Part shown: positions 37,128-48,505 of the stretch, in pieces
Layout of the letters: every line of letters begins with the position of its first letter
How positions within the stretch are numbered: the stretch's first letter is position 1
From: Taeniopygia guttata
Taxonomy: Eukaryota; Chordata; Aves; Passeriformes; Estrildidae
DNA: 64,000 bases
Direction: 5' to 3'
NCBI RefSeq assembly: GCF_048771995.1
Contig: NC_133028.1
Span: 72,031,001 to 72,095,000 of the forward strand
Notes under the pieces: generated by a model
Told to the model about the DNA's origin: nothing
Database searches by the model: none
What the model saw: the letters and a program-made list of their open reading frames with translations, nothing else
Made by a program: the position numbers and the translations under genes

Positions 37128-37405
37128 CTGGACTTCATTTTATGATAATATTTCCGCACTGTTTTAATTGCTGCTAATTCTCTCTTCTGTTGAGATGCAT
37201 AGCCCCAGGCAAACGCCAACAAGCCTAAGGTCTGTAGAAAGATATTAAAATTGGTTTTTGTGAGCACAATTTGCCTTGTGGGAGACGCACTTTGTGCCCA
37301 ATAAGCACAAGTAGCAAACCAGAAGACTCCTGCTTCTAACACAGAATGCTGGTTTACCCTCACTGAGCAAGGTTTTAAATGAGAACTATGTTGGAAAAAG
37401 GACAT
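37128..37405 (-). other. candidate exon or retro-fragment with protein-like frame
   Basis: The minus strand is open for about 92 codons from ATG at 37405 down to the A25 tract. The last 35 codons look protein-like: a hydrophobic LGLLAFAWGYA segment, then a basic tail with SQQKRE and KTVRKYYHKMK. A CTTTCTACAG acceptor-like site lies immediately upstream of this 35-codon part. There is no stop before the poly(A), no donor site, and no family I can name. Treat it as an unproven coding remnant. Confidence 0.25.
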
Positions 37406-39814
37406 TTAAAAACTGTTTTTAAAGGTAAGCAAAGAGAAGAAGATGAATTAAAAATGACACTTGAACACTGTCTCTCCCCTGCAGTATTTTGTGAAGTGCT
37501 GTAAGAAGACTCATGACACTTTTTATCCTGAGGAAAGTCAGGTGTCAGGATATATGCAGCACGGGGATTTCGTCTAGCTCCAAAGCGGTTTTAAACCTCA
37601 AAATCCACAACATATACAATAAATCTGTAAGACAGATGGCCATAAATTCCCTAATGAAGCACTGCCAATGTAAATATTGTAAAAAGGATAAATAGCACCT
37701 AATTACACCATTGGCAAGCAATATGGGGTTTTCCTCATCTTCATTCTGCTCTTCACCAATTTTCCAGCCTCTCTCAAGCCCACAGTGTACACAGCACAGC
37801 TTAGTAGTGGCTCCTTATTCTTGCACTGCTTCTCTTTTTGCCTTTCCTTAAAAAACTCAAAACTCAGCATTGTTGATTTGAGCATACATGGAAGGCACAG
37901 TTTTACACATAGAAGTAGACAAAAAAGAAAAAAAAAATACTAAAAACTGGTAGGGGCAGGATAAAAACCCGAAGATAAACAAGATACTGAGGTTAAAAGA
38001 CCAGAAGAAGAAAGGTCCACTGGTTACAAGCAGGGGTGGAGGGTCTTTAAAAACCTTTCAGCTCTTTTCCAGAATGTTCTCATGCTCTGTTGCTGAAGAC
38101 AGCTTTTAAGTGTTAGCTTTCACTTGAGTTAACCTGTCATATCTAGTCCTGGCTCAGACTTACAGTTTAACTCATACCTTCTCAGCACTCTGCTATTCCT
38201 TAACCAGCTGACTAGCCAAGTAGGAAATAGAACTGAAAGCTTTTTCCACCTCTTTTCAGGCTAGGGGGACTCTAAGAGCATTATGAAATCAGTAATAGAT
38301 GTATTTCTCAAATAGAAAAGAAACTATATTAAAACAAACACCAAAACAAAACACAAAAACAACCAAAAAAAACCAACCAAAAAAAAAAAAAAAGTCCCCA
38401 GCCTCCCCAGTTTAATATCTTTGATGGTAAGGTTTTTCATTTATCTCTCATGCTTGCACAAACAGGCTAAACCTTTATCTATGAACCAGAAAATCTCCCT
38501 TTGTAATCTCAAGAAACCAGAGATATTACCTTGCCTAATATGCAGGTAATTTCCCAATTCTCAGTCAGGTGACAAGTCCACAACTTCAATCAAGTAAAAT
38601 ACCCTTCAGCATCACCTGGCAGCACATTAAGATTGCAGTATTTATTGGTACTGAACTTCTTTCCTCTTCCCATACAGTATATAACCATTATTTCCTTTCC
38701 TTTAAAATCTGAGATTTATTTTAATACACACACCTATCATAGAACACCTTTATTTCTACAGATGTTTTGATAAAGAAAAAAAACCCTCAATACTGTATTA
38801 GGAGAAAAGATTATTTTTTTCCTGCTTTTAAACTATATTTTAACCCGCCCTACAGCTATTGTGAAGTATTATAAAACAGCTGGCACCTTGTAAATGCAAT
38901 ATTAAGCACCATGTTCATGTGTAGTGGACATAAAACCCAGTAGTTTCATATAGAATTATATAGTCCCCTCAGTGTTTTCATATAAATGTGAATATTGGTT
39001 TGGTTATGGTTGTCATGTGTGAATGAACAATATTGGCATTCTTACACCTCTGAGTATTTCAATTCACTTGATTAAACCAAGAGAGAATTGTGTTTTGAGG
39101 ACTAAACACAGCTTTAAGGTCCTAATTCACAGCAGATTAAAACAGATGTAGACAATCCTCACACTTTTTAACTTTGCCTCTGGAGTTTTCAGCAGCCTTG
39201 ACCAAGAAATGTTGGAAAAAAATATATAAAAATAATAGAACAAGTGGAAGCTTGGTGATCTTGCTGAGCCCACAGTTGTTTATTTAGACTTCTGCTTGAC
39301 TGAAGGTTGTCTCTAAATAACCAGTTAACTAGTGACTTCATTTAATTGGTAGATAAATTTTTACCACTCCTAAGAGAGAGTGTTCAAGGCTCAAAGCACA
39401 AATATGTGTACCCAACTCTAGAATTGCTGTCTCTGCTTCTATGAGAAAGCAAAGAGAATAAGGGGGTGGGTTTTTCCTCAGGGGATTGCTGTATTCCAGA
39501 CCTGGCAGTCATAAAAGTGTGTTACAAATAAAGCAGAAAAAAGACCTCCAGATCTCACCAACACCGTTCACTTTGGATCAGTGCCATTGTATACAAGCAA
39601 AGTTATAGAATTCTCTGGCTCATGGTGCCTTGTGGCACCTCAAGACTTTTCTGTTTCCCCAATGACAAAGATCAAAGACCCAAAGAGTACTGAAAACATT
39701 AAAACCAATTAACACAAACTTCAAAATCACAGAATTTATTTCTAATTAATTTAGTCATTTTAGATTTGATGCACTTTGTTGCAAAGAGTGTCAGAATTCA
39801 AGAACACAGAAACA
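37406..39814. other. AT-rich non-coding DNA, no gene seen
   Basis: Includes an A-rich stretch with CCAA words at about 38331-38394. No family is recognised. Confidence 0.5.
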
Positions 39815-40030
39815 GTAGATTGGCTATGAAGGGAAAATTCTCCACCAAAATAGTGGCCAGGGATCAGAATAGGCTGCCCAGGGAAATGGTGGAGTCTCCA
39901 TCTCTAAGGTATCTAAAAAATGTGTGGATGTCATACTTAGGGACATGGTTCAGTGGTGAACACAACAGGACTGGGTTAACAGTTGGACTCAATCTTCAAG
40001 TTTGGAAAAGACCTCTATGATTGTAAACCA
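39815..40030 (+). mobile_element. CR1 LINE 3' fragment, plus strand
   Basis: Contains CAGAATAGGCTGCCCAGGGA, AATGGTGGAGTCTCCATCTC, GGGACATGGTTCAGTGGTGA, CTGGGTTAACAGTTGGACTC, and then GAAAAGACCTCTATGATTGT, the 3'-terminal blocks of CR1. The tail is reduced to a single ATGATTGTA. Confidence 0.85.
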
Positions 40031-41664
40031 CAATTACTAGAAGTAAAAAAAAAAAAGAATAAAAAAATCCCAGGGTATTGTCATGGTTTGACTGTTAAAA
40101 GATTAAAGGGTAAAGAAACATGATTTCTCTGCTGTGGAGACACTATCACTGAAAGACAAGCAAGCAGAAAAGAATGGAAAAGAAACAGTGACATTCAGAA
40201 AATTAGTCCCCCTGGAAAGTGATTTACTTGTCATTGCTGTAATGACACCAAATTCTGTTTCAGGTGCATCAAATGTACAAGGCTGTTAGTGTTAGTCATC
40301 AAGAGTGAAAGGAGTGACACTACATATTAATCTTCACAGATTTCAAGTTTTGGAAGTGTTGATTAAACTTCTTCACCGAGGATGGTAAAAGACCACTGAA
40401 AACTTTATCCTAGGAATTCTTTCAGTCCAAAAAGACTTGTACTTTTTATTTTTTGGGGTTTTTTTGGTTTTTTTTTGTTTTACCACCAGAAAAAAAGCAG
40501 AGAGGAACTTTATCTGCCATTGTAAGTAGCAAAATGTCTCCCAGCAGAGCATTTCTTTCATCATCTGGCAGTCATGTCCTTAATGAACACACAGTCAATA
40601 TTGCCACAATTCTCCAGTGAACACCTTTATGGTTTGTTAGATCTGCTAGCTATTAGTCCTGCTGTCCTCTAGCTATATTTCTCTCTGATCTCCCAAGTTA
40701 AGCATGTGTAGGTTGGGTGAGAGTTTTAAAATGTTCCTAATTGCCTCCAGTTGCTTCTGGGCTTGGCCTTAGTGATTCAGACTCTTTTAAAAAAGGTGTC
40801 TTCAGTAGAAGATAAATTTGCCATTTTCACCTTGGGATAACAAAGATATAAGATAAATCAAGGAAAGGTAGAAAGAGCCCATTGTGATGGAAAGACCCAC
40901 CAAAGAAAAAAGGCTTCTATCATACCTTCAGATAAATTAGATGAGGTCAGCTTTGTACCTTGCTCCCCCACTGGGAGGGATTTTTGTTTCCTGGTTTTTC
41001 TAGATGTAAAACTAAAGCCTCTTCTCATCTTTGTGCACTTACTTTGCCTTAGGAAGGATAACATATGCTATTCATCTTAAAATTAAGGGAAAGGTTATGG
41101 GGCAGAGTTTTTCTTCTTTTTTTTTTTTTCCTTAATGAGTAAGGACTATAAGCTAATAGGGAAGAAATGCCTTCCTGAAATACAGAGAATTTTTTGATGT
41201 TGAAGATATCCTTAATATTCAAGACATCCTTTGAATAAAGACACTTGAAATCTGACAAGATGATACCTCAGCAATTCTCCCAAATATCCATAGTGCTAAG
41301 TCCAGGACAGAGAAGCAATCCCCTGCCAATATCCCCCCACCCACCCCCTGACTTATTATGGTTTAAAATTGGCAAAACTGAGTGGCATTCCAGTTATTCT
41401 GTCTGAACCTCCATAACATTCATTAATATAACTAGCATCTAATAAATTAGTAGCTGTTATTTTACAGCCTAGATTTGACCATAAATAATTACTTTCTTCT
41501 TGTACAAGTAAGAAAACCACACTTCAGCAGCAAGAACACCCTTAGGGCCAGTTCAGGTGCCTTTCTCTGCTGCAGTTCTTTTCACTGTGCCTTCCCTTTT
41601 CCCTTGCCCCCTCCACAATTCTTAAAATGATGAGGCTTAACCTCAGATCGTTTGCAAATGGGAT
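40031..41664. other. AT-rich non-coding DNA, no gene seen
   Basis: Contains a T/G-rich low-complexity stretch at about 40443-40483 and a C-run cluster at 41320-41348 (CCCC, CCCCCC, CCC, CCCCC). On a relaxed loop rule that cluster could form an i-motif, or a G-quadruplex on the minus strand. Confidence 0.5.
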
Positions 41665-41765
41665 AATTTGCCACAATGGTGTGGTTTGGAGGGACCTTAA
41701 AGATCAATCTCCCTTCCATGGGCACAGACATCTTCCACTCCATTCAGGTCCAATAAAATTGCTGT
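41665..41765 (-). mobile_element. CR1 LINE 3' fragment, minus strand
   Basis: GTGGTTTGGAGGGACCTTAA followed by AGATCAATCTCCCTTCCATG, GGCACAGACATCTTCCACTC and a CAGGTCC end matches the reverse complement of CR1 3' sequence. About 100 bp survive. Confidence 0.7.
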
Positions 41766-42610
41766 TAAATAAACATACTCACATAATTTGCTTTATAACT
41801 CAAAGCATAAAGTTGGATAAAATGAGGAGAAAGATCACACTCTGGCAGATTTAAAAGAGGAAAAAAATCCCAAACAAACAAAATCCAAAAAAGAACACAA
41901 AAGTACCCTTCCTTCACCTTCTCCACTTATTTAATTCCACATTAGTCAGGAAAAAGCCTAACACCTATATTATATTTCTTTGCATTTTGTTCTGCTATGC
42001 CTTGCATATCATGATTTGCAGTACCTGTTAAAAACACAAGCATTTGAGGTTGTTTGTAATTAAAAACAACACTGCTGACAGGAATAGTCACTTCCTAATT
42101 AAGATGTGCTTTAAAAAGTAATTAAGCTATAAACTGTCTTTTCACACGTTAAATGGACATCCTAACTCTAATCACTTGCAATTAAATCAATCAATCAGAA
42201 AGTATTTTTGGGAACCACAATCACAGATACAGTCAATCTAATTGCTGTATTTCCCTAAGAAGCTGCAGTGATCCCAGGGGCACAGATGAGTAGGAACAAT
42301 ACAAGAATTAAACAACCCATTTGTACAAACCTGTTTTCAAACCGTGTAGAGTTTGGGCAACATATGAAATGCAGCCCAAATAAAATCACCTGGAAGCATA
42401 CTGCTGGAAATCCCCAAAATTTACTTGGCTGGTTTCCTGCAGTCAGTGAGATCAGAATGGAGAATGAACCATGGGCAAAATCACTGCTCTCCTTCTGGTG
42501 AGAGGAGAAGTGCATAAGAAAAGGAGAATCTCACCTAATTTCTTTCTTAACAACTTTGAGGTTTTTCTTTTTTAACTGGATGCATTTATTGTCTGTAGTG
42601 TCAGAATTTC
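41766..42610. other. AT-rich non-coding DNA, no gene seen
   Basis: Holds the possible enhancer at 41990-42230. The overlapping 77-86 codon frames at 42255-42515 have no recognisable content. Confidence 0.45.
41990..42230. promoter_or_regulatory. possible conserved non-coding element
   Basis: Unique sequence with repeated homeodomain cores: GTAATTAAAAAC, CCTAATTAAG, AGTAATTAAG and GCAATTAAATCAATCAATCAG, the last also resembling PBX/MEIS sites. Based on motif density only. Confidence 0.2.
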
Positions 42611-42628
42611 AAAAAAAAAAAAAAAAAA
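42611..42628. repeat. A18 homopolymer
   Basis: Lies immediately upstream of the CR1 fragment. No AATAAA precedes it. Confidence 0.85.
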
Positions 42629-42634
42629 GATAGG

Positions 42635-43045
42635 TGCTGTGTCCCAGTGAGGACAGGCTGAAAGAGTGAGGTTCAGCCTGGAGAAGAAAAACCTCTGGAG
42701 GTACTAAACCTCCTTTAGTACTTAAACTGACCCTGTAGGAAAGACTGGGAGAAACTTTTTAGCAGGGCCTGTAGAGATACAACAAGAAGTAATGGTTTTA
42801 AACGGAAGGAAAATTGATTTAAGATTAGATATAAGGAAGTTTTGTTACAATGAGGGTGGTGAAACACTGGCACAGGTTGCCCAGAGAGGTATTTCCATTC
42901 CTGAAAAAATTCAAGGTGAGATTGGACTGACCTCTGAGCAACCTGATGTTGTTGATATAATTGATCTCTTCCCTGCTCATTGTAGGCATGTTGGACTAGA
43001 TGGCACTTACAGGTCTCTTCCAACCCAAACCATTCCATGATTGTA
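42635..43045 (+). mobile_element. CR1 LINE 3' fragment, plus strand, about 410 bp
   Basis: Blocks in order: GTTCAGCCTGGAGAAGAAAA, TTAGATATAAGGAAGTTTTG, GAGGGTGGTGAAACACTGGC, ACAGGTTGCCCAGAGAGGT, and the terminus GTTGGACTAGATGGC followed by GGTCTCTTCCAACCC. This is the longest CR1 copy here with nearly contiguous 3' structure. The 107- and 82-codon frames across it are incidental to the non-coding 3' region. Confidence 0.9.
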
Positions 43046-45837
43046 TGAAGTTTGTTTTTATTAGCTTCAAGCCATATCAGTATTTCATTATTTAGATTTT
43101 ACTGCTTGGTCAGGGATATGCTTTTTTCACATAGGAAAATTCATAAAACACATCCTATTTCTGCAATCAAAAATGATACTTAGCTACTATGTACCTTGCT
43201 GTCTGTTCAAATAAATTTGACTTTTTTTGAGAGAGAGAGAGAGAGATACATAGATAGATAGAGTCAATGAAGAAAAATGCTGATAGAAGCATCTGGAACT
43301 AACATGAAAGTTGTTTTCAAGGCTTCTCAGGAGTCACAGACAAACTTCATGGATGCCAAAACTAACTACAGCTTGTAGCTTGAAGATAGTCAGCCCTCAT
43401 GCAACCACCAAGTCAATTTTTCTCCAGTATAACTTAGCACAGGTTTATGAACCAGAGACACAGTCCATTCTTCCATGACAAACTCTGTAACTGAAAGAAT
43501 TCAACTGCTTACTCTCTAAAGCTGCTACTACCAGGCCATCTCAATAGTTAAACACTACCTCTAGGCTACAGATAAAAGATGATGTTGAGAAAGATAGAAA
43601 CCATTTATAGGTATTTCACATGACAGTTGTTTCAGTTTTTCCATAGGCTTATACTGAAAGTCAGTTGAATTTTGCCAGTACTCCAAGAGCTCCAGTAATG
43701 AAACAAATGACAAACACTTACTTGGAAAAATTTCTTCAGTGCATACTCTTTAAAAAATAAAATATTGTTTGCTGCAACTGTCACCTTTTCTGTGCCAGTG
43801 ATGAACCCATCCGTCTGAAGTTAAGAATTTCATACATAAAATTGCTCAGTGTGCATTACAGAAATGCGATGCAGCACACAAAGAGATGCAGAAAGCCATA
43901 AGTAGAGGAAACAACATACCTAAAAGTTTTCTTCCTTCAGCAAATTTCATGTTTAAGTTCTTTAGCAAAAAAATAAGTATCAGACATAATATTTGCCTAC
44001 ATAAACCAAATGATTTATGCAGTGTTTAAGAAAGATTTTTTGCTGGAAGCCTAGCCAGGGAAATATATTTTATAGATCAAGAGTAAACCAGTTGGTATTC
44101 TTAGCATACAAACAAAAATAGAAAACTGTATATGATGAAATGAGTATGGCTTTCAGGCACTGGGTAGTTCCTTTAGTGTAGTGGTGTGGATTTCCACTGC
44201 ATTTCCACAAACTCATTTCAGTTCAGGTTTTCTTCCCCAAGGCCTGACCCAGAATGTCACCAAACATGACACACAGATCAAATGCAAAACAGAGGAGAGG
44301 AGAGAGACCCAATGATGCAAAGGTTTAAGTCAGTTCCCGTTTGGGTAATATATAAATCTCGAAAAGTAAGCAAATTTTTTTTCTGGATAATTTTTTTTTA
44401 TTTCATAAAGGGATTTTATTTTGAGTGTATAAAACATAACCGTAAAGTGTGAGTAAAAGAAATACAGGATTTTCCAAGCTAGTCAACACTCCAATACATG
44501 TGAAAATATTGAGTATTGGTTGTATATAGAATAAGGATATAGTCAAATTAAAACACAGAAATTGGGGGTGGTAATAATCTTTAATAGTTTGACTTTAGAA
44601 GGGCTGCATGTATATTACAGATTCCTAAAGAGAATTAAGTCCATGAAGAATGGGAAACACTGAAATGCTTCAAAGAATTAGAAAAGGCACAAATACAATT
44701 AGCATGCAACAGCTGTCTTTTGGCTCCAAAGGCTAAATGTGGTTGCATCCCATCCAATATATTTGCTGAATACGAAGATAGTAGCCTATTCTCTAAAAAA
44801 TTCATTTAAAAATTACAGAATTTTCCTTTCACCTGCTTCAGGCTCTGAGGAAAAAAGGGAAACAAAAGAATCAGTTTTGAGCTGTATGCCATATAAACTC
44901 TTATTTCACTTAAGCTTCCAAATATATACCCAGTGACTCTGTAAATTAATTACATTTATTGGCACCATATTTATTATTTCTTCTTCCTGCTCAAGCAAGT
45001 TTACTTGTCATCTCAATTATAAAATTGAAAAATATTTTAATAGCAATTTAAAGTAGTTCTCAAGAGATGGTTTATGGAACTATCAAACCAAGTGTATGGA
45101 AAGTGTTATTTAAATAAGTTATGTATCTACTAACAGAAGCAGAGCACAACATAATACTAGACTGAATGCCTAGGTTCAGCTTTTTCTCTTTAAAAAACGT
45201 CAAGGCAGAAGTGTTGGCTTTTGGAATAGCAGAAGGTATAATGGGAGAGGGGCTGAGGAGAAAATTTGGTGCCTAGATAAACAAATGTGTAATTTAGCCC
45301 AGTAAATACAGAGTAATTTAGTTATGCTCTGGAGATGACAGTTAATTGTGGGAATTCAGTACAGTAATTTTATGAAAATAATAGAAATTAATACTTTTCA
45401 GTATTTCTACATATTCCAGCTAAAAGGTCGGTGACTACCAAAGACATTGGTCCACAATGTGCTGATTACTATTCACTTTCTTACACTTTACACACCTCTA
45501 TTATTGTGGAGATACTTAAACTGCATTTTATGGCTGCATTTGATGTTGCAGGTAATGTTATATAATTGTATTTAATATAGTCATAAACCACAGGGTATTC
45601 AATTTATACTTTCTCGCTTATTAAAAATGCTTAAACAGTTTTCTGCTTTTATTGTGTTCCTGTGGAACATAATGGGAAAAATGCTCTGTGACTATTTTTC
45701 ATAGACCTAGTGTAGATTCATCCCAGTGGAACAGGGACAGACATCCCTGGACTGCTGAGCAACCAACAAGCTGGGCCATTATAACAATTAAAGGCTTGTA
45801 GCATCTGATAGAGATGAGGCAGAGAGAAATAGGATTG
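43046..45837. other. AT-rich non-coding DNA, no gene seen
   Basis: Apart from the (GA)n(GATA)n repeat, no feature is recognised. Confidence 0.5.
43229..43264. repeat. compound (GA)n(GATA)n microsatellite
   Basis: Nine GA units run from 43229 to 43246, followed after a TACATA interruption by GATA units to about 43264. Confidence 0.9.
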
Positions 45838-46026
45838 TTTCCTCTGTGGAAGAACAAGATTTGGGGAGACTTTATCACTAAATAAGTGAACAAATACTTA
45901 ACAGAGCTGAGCAAAGAAAACAGAGACAGTTTTTTTCAGCAGGGCCCAGTGACAGAGCAGGGGGCAAAAAGTGAATTAAAGAAACATAATTCTATGAAAA
46001 GTCCAACTCGAGCCATAAGTTCTAAA

Positions 46027-46064
46027 AAGTTCAACTCAAACATTCTTATATTTGAGTTGAACTT
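46027..46064. repeat. perfect 14-bp inverted repeat (hairpin)
   Basis: AAGTTCAACTCAAA at 46027-46040 and its exact reverse complement at 46051-46064, separated by a 10-nt loop. A third, imperfect copy of the left arm (AGTCCAACTCGAG) lies about 27 bp upstream. Confidence 0.9.
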
Positions 46065-46109
46065 CTTATATCACTTAATATTTTTTATTATGGTGTTTGT
46101 TTGCTTGGA

Positions 46110-46136
46110 TTTTTTTTTTTTTTTTTTTTTTTTTTT
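46110..46136. repeat. T27 homopolymer
   Basis: Sits inside the interrupted CR1. No complementary-strand polyadenylation signal is adjacent. Confidence 0.9.
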
Positions 46137-46240
46137 GGACTGTGGGGGTTGTCCAATGCTGGACCATACTATCTAAAGAGGTTGCAGAGTTTCATCCCAT
46201 GGAGAGATCCAAAATGCAAGAAGGCACAGCACTGCACAGC

Positions 46241-48167
46241 CAGAAAATTCTAGAACAGGCTATCGACACATTATCTATCATTAGCAGCATTAAAACTGAG
46301 GGTTCTTTATTTATTTTTTAAAAGCTTTAGGCTTCATATTCTTAAAAATGCATTCTGGTGTTTGATTATGCCACATTTCCTTCTTATCCATTGCTTGCAT
46401 TAAAATAAATAGCTGGATATTTTTTGCATCTCAAAACCACTAAACAGTAGGTATTTGCAGGATGTTAGTACCATTTCCAGTTTGTCTCAGCCAAGATCAT
46501 AACCCAGTTATCTGTAGTCATCACTCACCATGGAAGCCAACTTGGCAGTTCTTCAGAGTTTCTATTGAAAAAGGACTCTAAAATAAATGAAATGGGATGC
46601 TGTGGGCAAAAGAAAAAGAACACTCTGCAATTTTAACAGAGATAAAACCAACTTATTTACTCTTCATTGTTGAAATGCAGCTGTAACTTCATCTTAGTAG
46701 CAGCTATAGCTATTTTTGCAGAGGCAAAGAAAGAGGTAGACTTCTCCCCATGTTGTTTCTCCTTCTAGTGTATAAGTCTGAAATTCACTGATCCTCCTGA
46801 AAACCAAAATAGAAATTATTTTGTAGAAGGAAGAATTGCAAGAAGGGGAGAAACTCTGGATTCTTTTCAAGAGAATATTTCTGCATGAGTTTTCAAAAAT
46901 TTTCAAATTCTTTTAAGTTTTGATTTATTGGGGGAGATAGGATTTGCCTTTGTTATTTCAACAGCTTTTAACACTGGGAAGAGTCACCTTTTGATTTTCT
47001 TGTTAACAACACCTCCCTGTTGAATCAGGGCAGACATTTGTTTTCCAAACTTATTTCATAGCAATTGCCAGGAGCTCACCTGGGGCAAATATTGATGTCT
47101 GACTTTTTAGGCACTGTTTAACATCAGATCTGTTTGACCAAGAAGAAAAAGAGTTTTGCTTAGTCTTACAGGGGGACCCACCTAAGAGCAGGGCCTGGCC
47201 TCCTTAGCCACAGTCAAACACAGCAGACAAGAAAAACTTCAAGGGAAAACTCTGGAATCTGGTAAAGAAACACATAATAAACTAAATGATTAATAATAAT
47301 TATAAAATGTTATTTATATGGAGTGATAGATATTATAAGAGGAACAACCATCCTCCACACTTCTTAGAATCAAAGTTAGAGGTATTATTTTATTTTGTTT
47401 TAAAGATCTGGTCTATTTCTTAGCCAGAAAAAAAGCTGTTTGGCAATGCTTTGGAGCTGCCCCAAATGCAGCAGTGATTGTTACAACACAGCATTTTGCT
47501 GTTTATATTTTCATAATAACATGTGCATTTTACTCATATCACAGACAGGTGATGCATCAGTGAAAAGAGGCAAACCCAGGGAACAAATCTAAAGCAAACC
47601 AGCTGGTAAATTTAGTCTGGTTTAGGATAAGGCAAACTACTCTGGGTTTTTATTACATCCATTAAAATGGTATTTGATACTGCCATACAGAAATTCAAAA
47701 CACCTGGACATAGTATGCCCTTCCATTTATTAAAAAATAAACCTTTTAATTTTTTTTTTTTTTTCTGAAAACAGATAAAAATGGCTTTAGCAGCCTTGCA
47801 GAAGGATCTTATGGGGAGTCAAGAGGCAGTAGAGATGTTTTAGTGGAAGATGAGTTACATCAGCAGTGCTGAAGTTCTGCTCTGTGGCATATCTAAGACT
47901 CTTGCTTAGACCTTGTAGTCTCAGTGATCTTATTTGAATCTATTTTAGTTTTTCACCATTTCATTCTGTTCTCCTTCCCTCCTTTCCTATTGCCCAACCT
48001 TCCTGACCAGTCCTTTCATCTTGTTCATCACTACCCTGTTATGCAACTCTCAGAACTTGTTTTCATTCACCTACTTCTTCCCTGATGCTCAGTCAAAAAA
48101 ACCCAGAAAACACACAGAAATACAGATGAAAGGGAAAAAAAAAATCTCACAGCAGCAAAAATTCCTC
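46241..48167. other. AT-rich non-coding DNA, no gene seen
   Basis: No recognised repeat. A T-run lies at about 47750-47764. Confidence 0.5.
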
Positions 48168-48505
48168 ATTTCAGCTGGAATACAGTTATTTTGCTTCCTG
48201 CTAGCTGGTGCAGTGCAGTGCTTTGGGTTCGGAATGAGAACAATGATGTTTGAGCAGCTGCTCAGGAGTGCCCACATTAAATCAGGGACTTGTGTTGTAC
48301 ACTTGTTTTTCCTGGGTTTTATTCCTCTTGCTCTCTGCCTTTCACTACTGACATTATAATTTTATTATCGTTATTCTATTTTATTTTGTTTCAGTTATTG
48401 AATTTTTTATATCTCAACTCACCAGGTTTACTTTTTTCCCCCCATTATTTTCTTCCCCAGTGGGTGAGGGGTGTGAGCAAGCAGCTGTTTGGTTAAACCA
48501 CAACA
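48168..48505 (+). mobile_element. ERVL-like LTR remnant, plus strand
   Basis: The 5' part carries CAGCTGGAATACAGTTATTT, GCTAGCTGGTGCAGTGCAGT, TTTGAGCAGCTGCTCAGGAG. The 3' part carries a T/A-rich stretch, ATATCTCAACTCACCAGGTT, TTTTCCCCCC, CCCAGTGGGTGAGGGGTGTG, AGCAAGCAGCTG and a GGTTAAACCACAACA terminus. This order is that of the common avian ERVL-type LTR that starts with a GGCTGGGATAGAGTTAATTT-like block. The middle is shortened, the extreme 5' end is missing, and no target duplication was found. Confidence 0.75.

Larger units (their letters stand above)
45838..46240 (+). mobile_element. old CR1 fragment, interrupted, plus strand
   Basis: The left part has TTTGGGGAGACTTTATCACT followed by TTTTTTTCAGCAGGGCCCAG and TGACAGAGCAGGGGGCAA. 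The right part has ACTGTGGGGGTTGTCCAATG and AAAGAGGTTGCAGAGTTTCA. Both match successive CR1 3' blocks. About 130 bp between them (46000-46136) are foreign or rearranged and hold a perfect hairpin and a T27 tract. Confidence 0.6.

Noticed and set aside
42715..43040. 107-codon minus and 82-codon plus frames
   Set aside because: They lie wholly within a CR1 fragment whose 3' region is non-coding.
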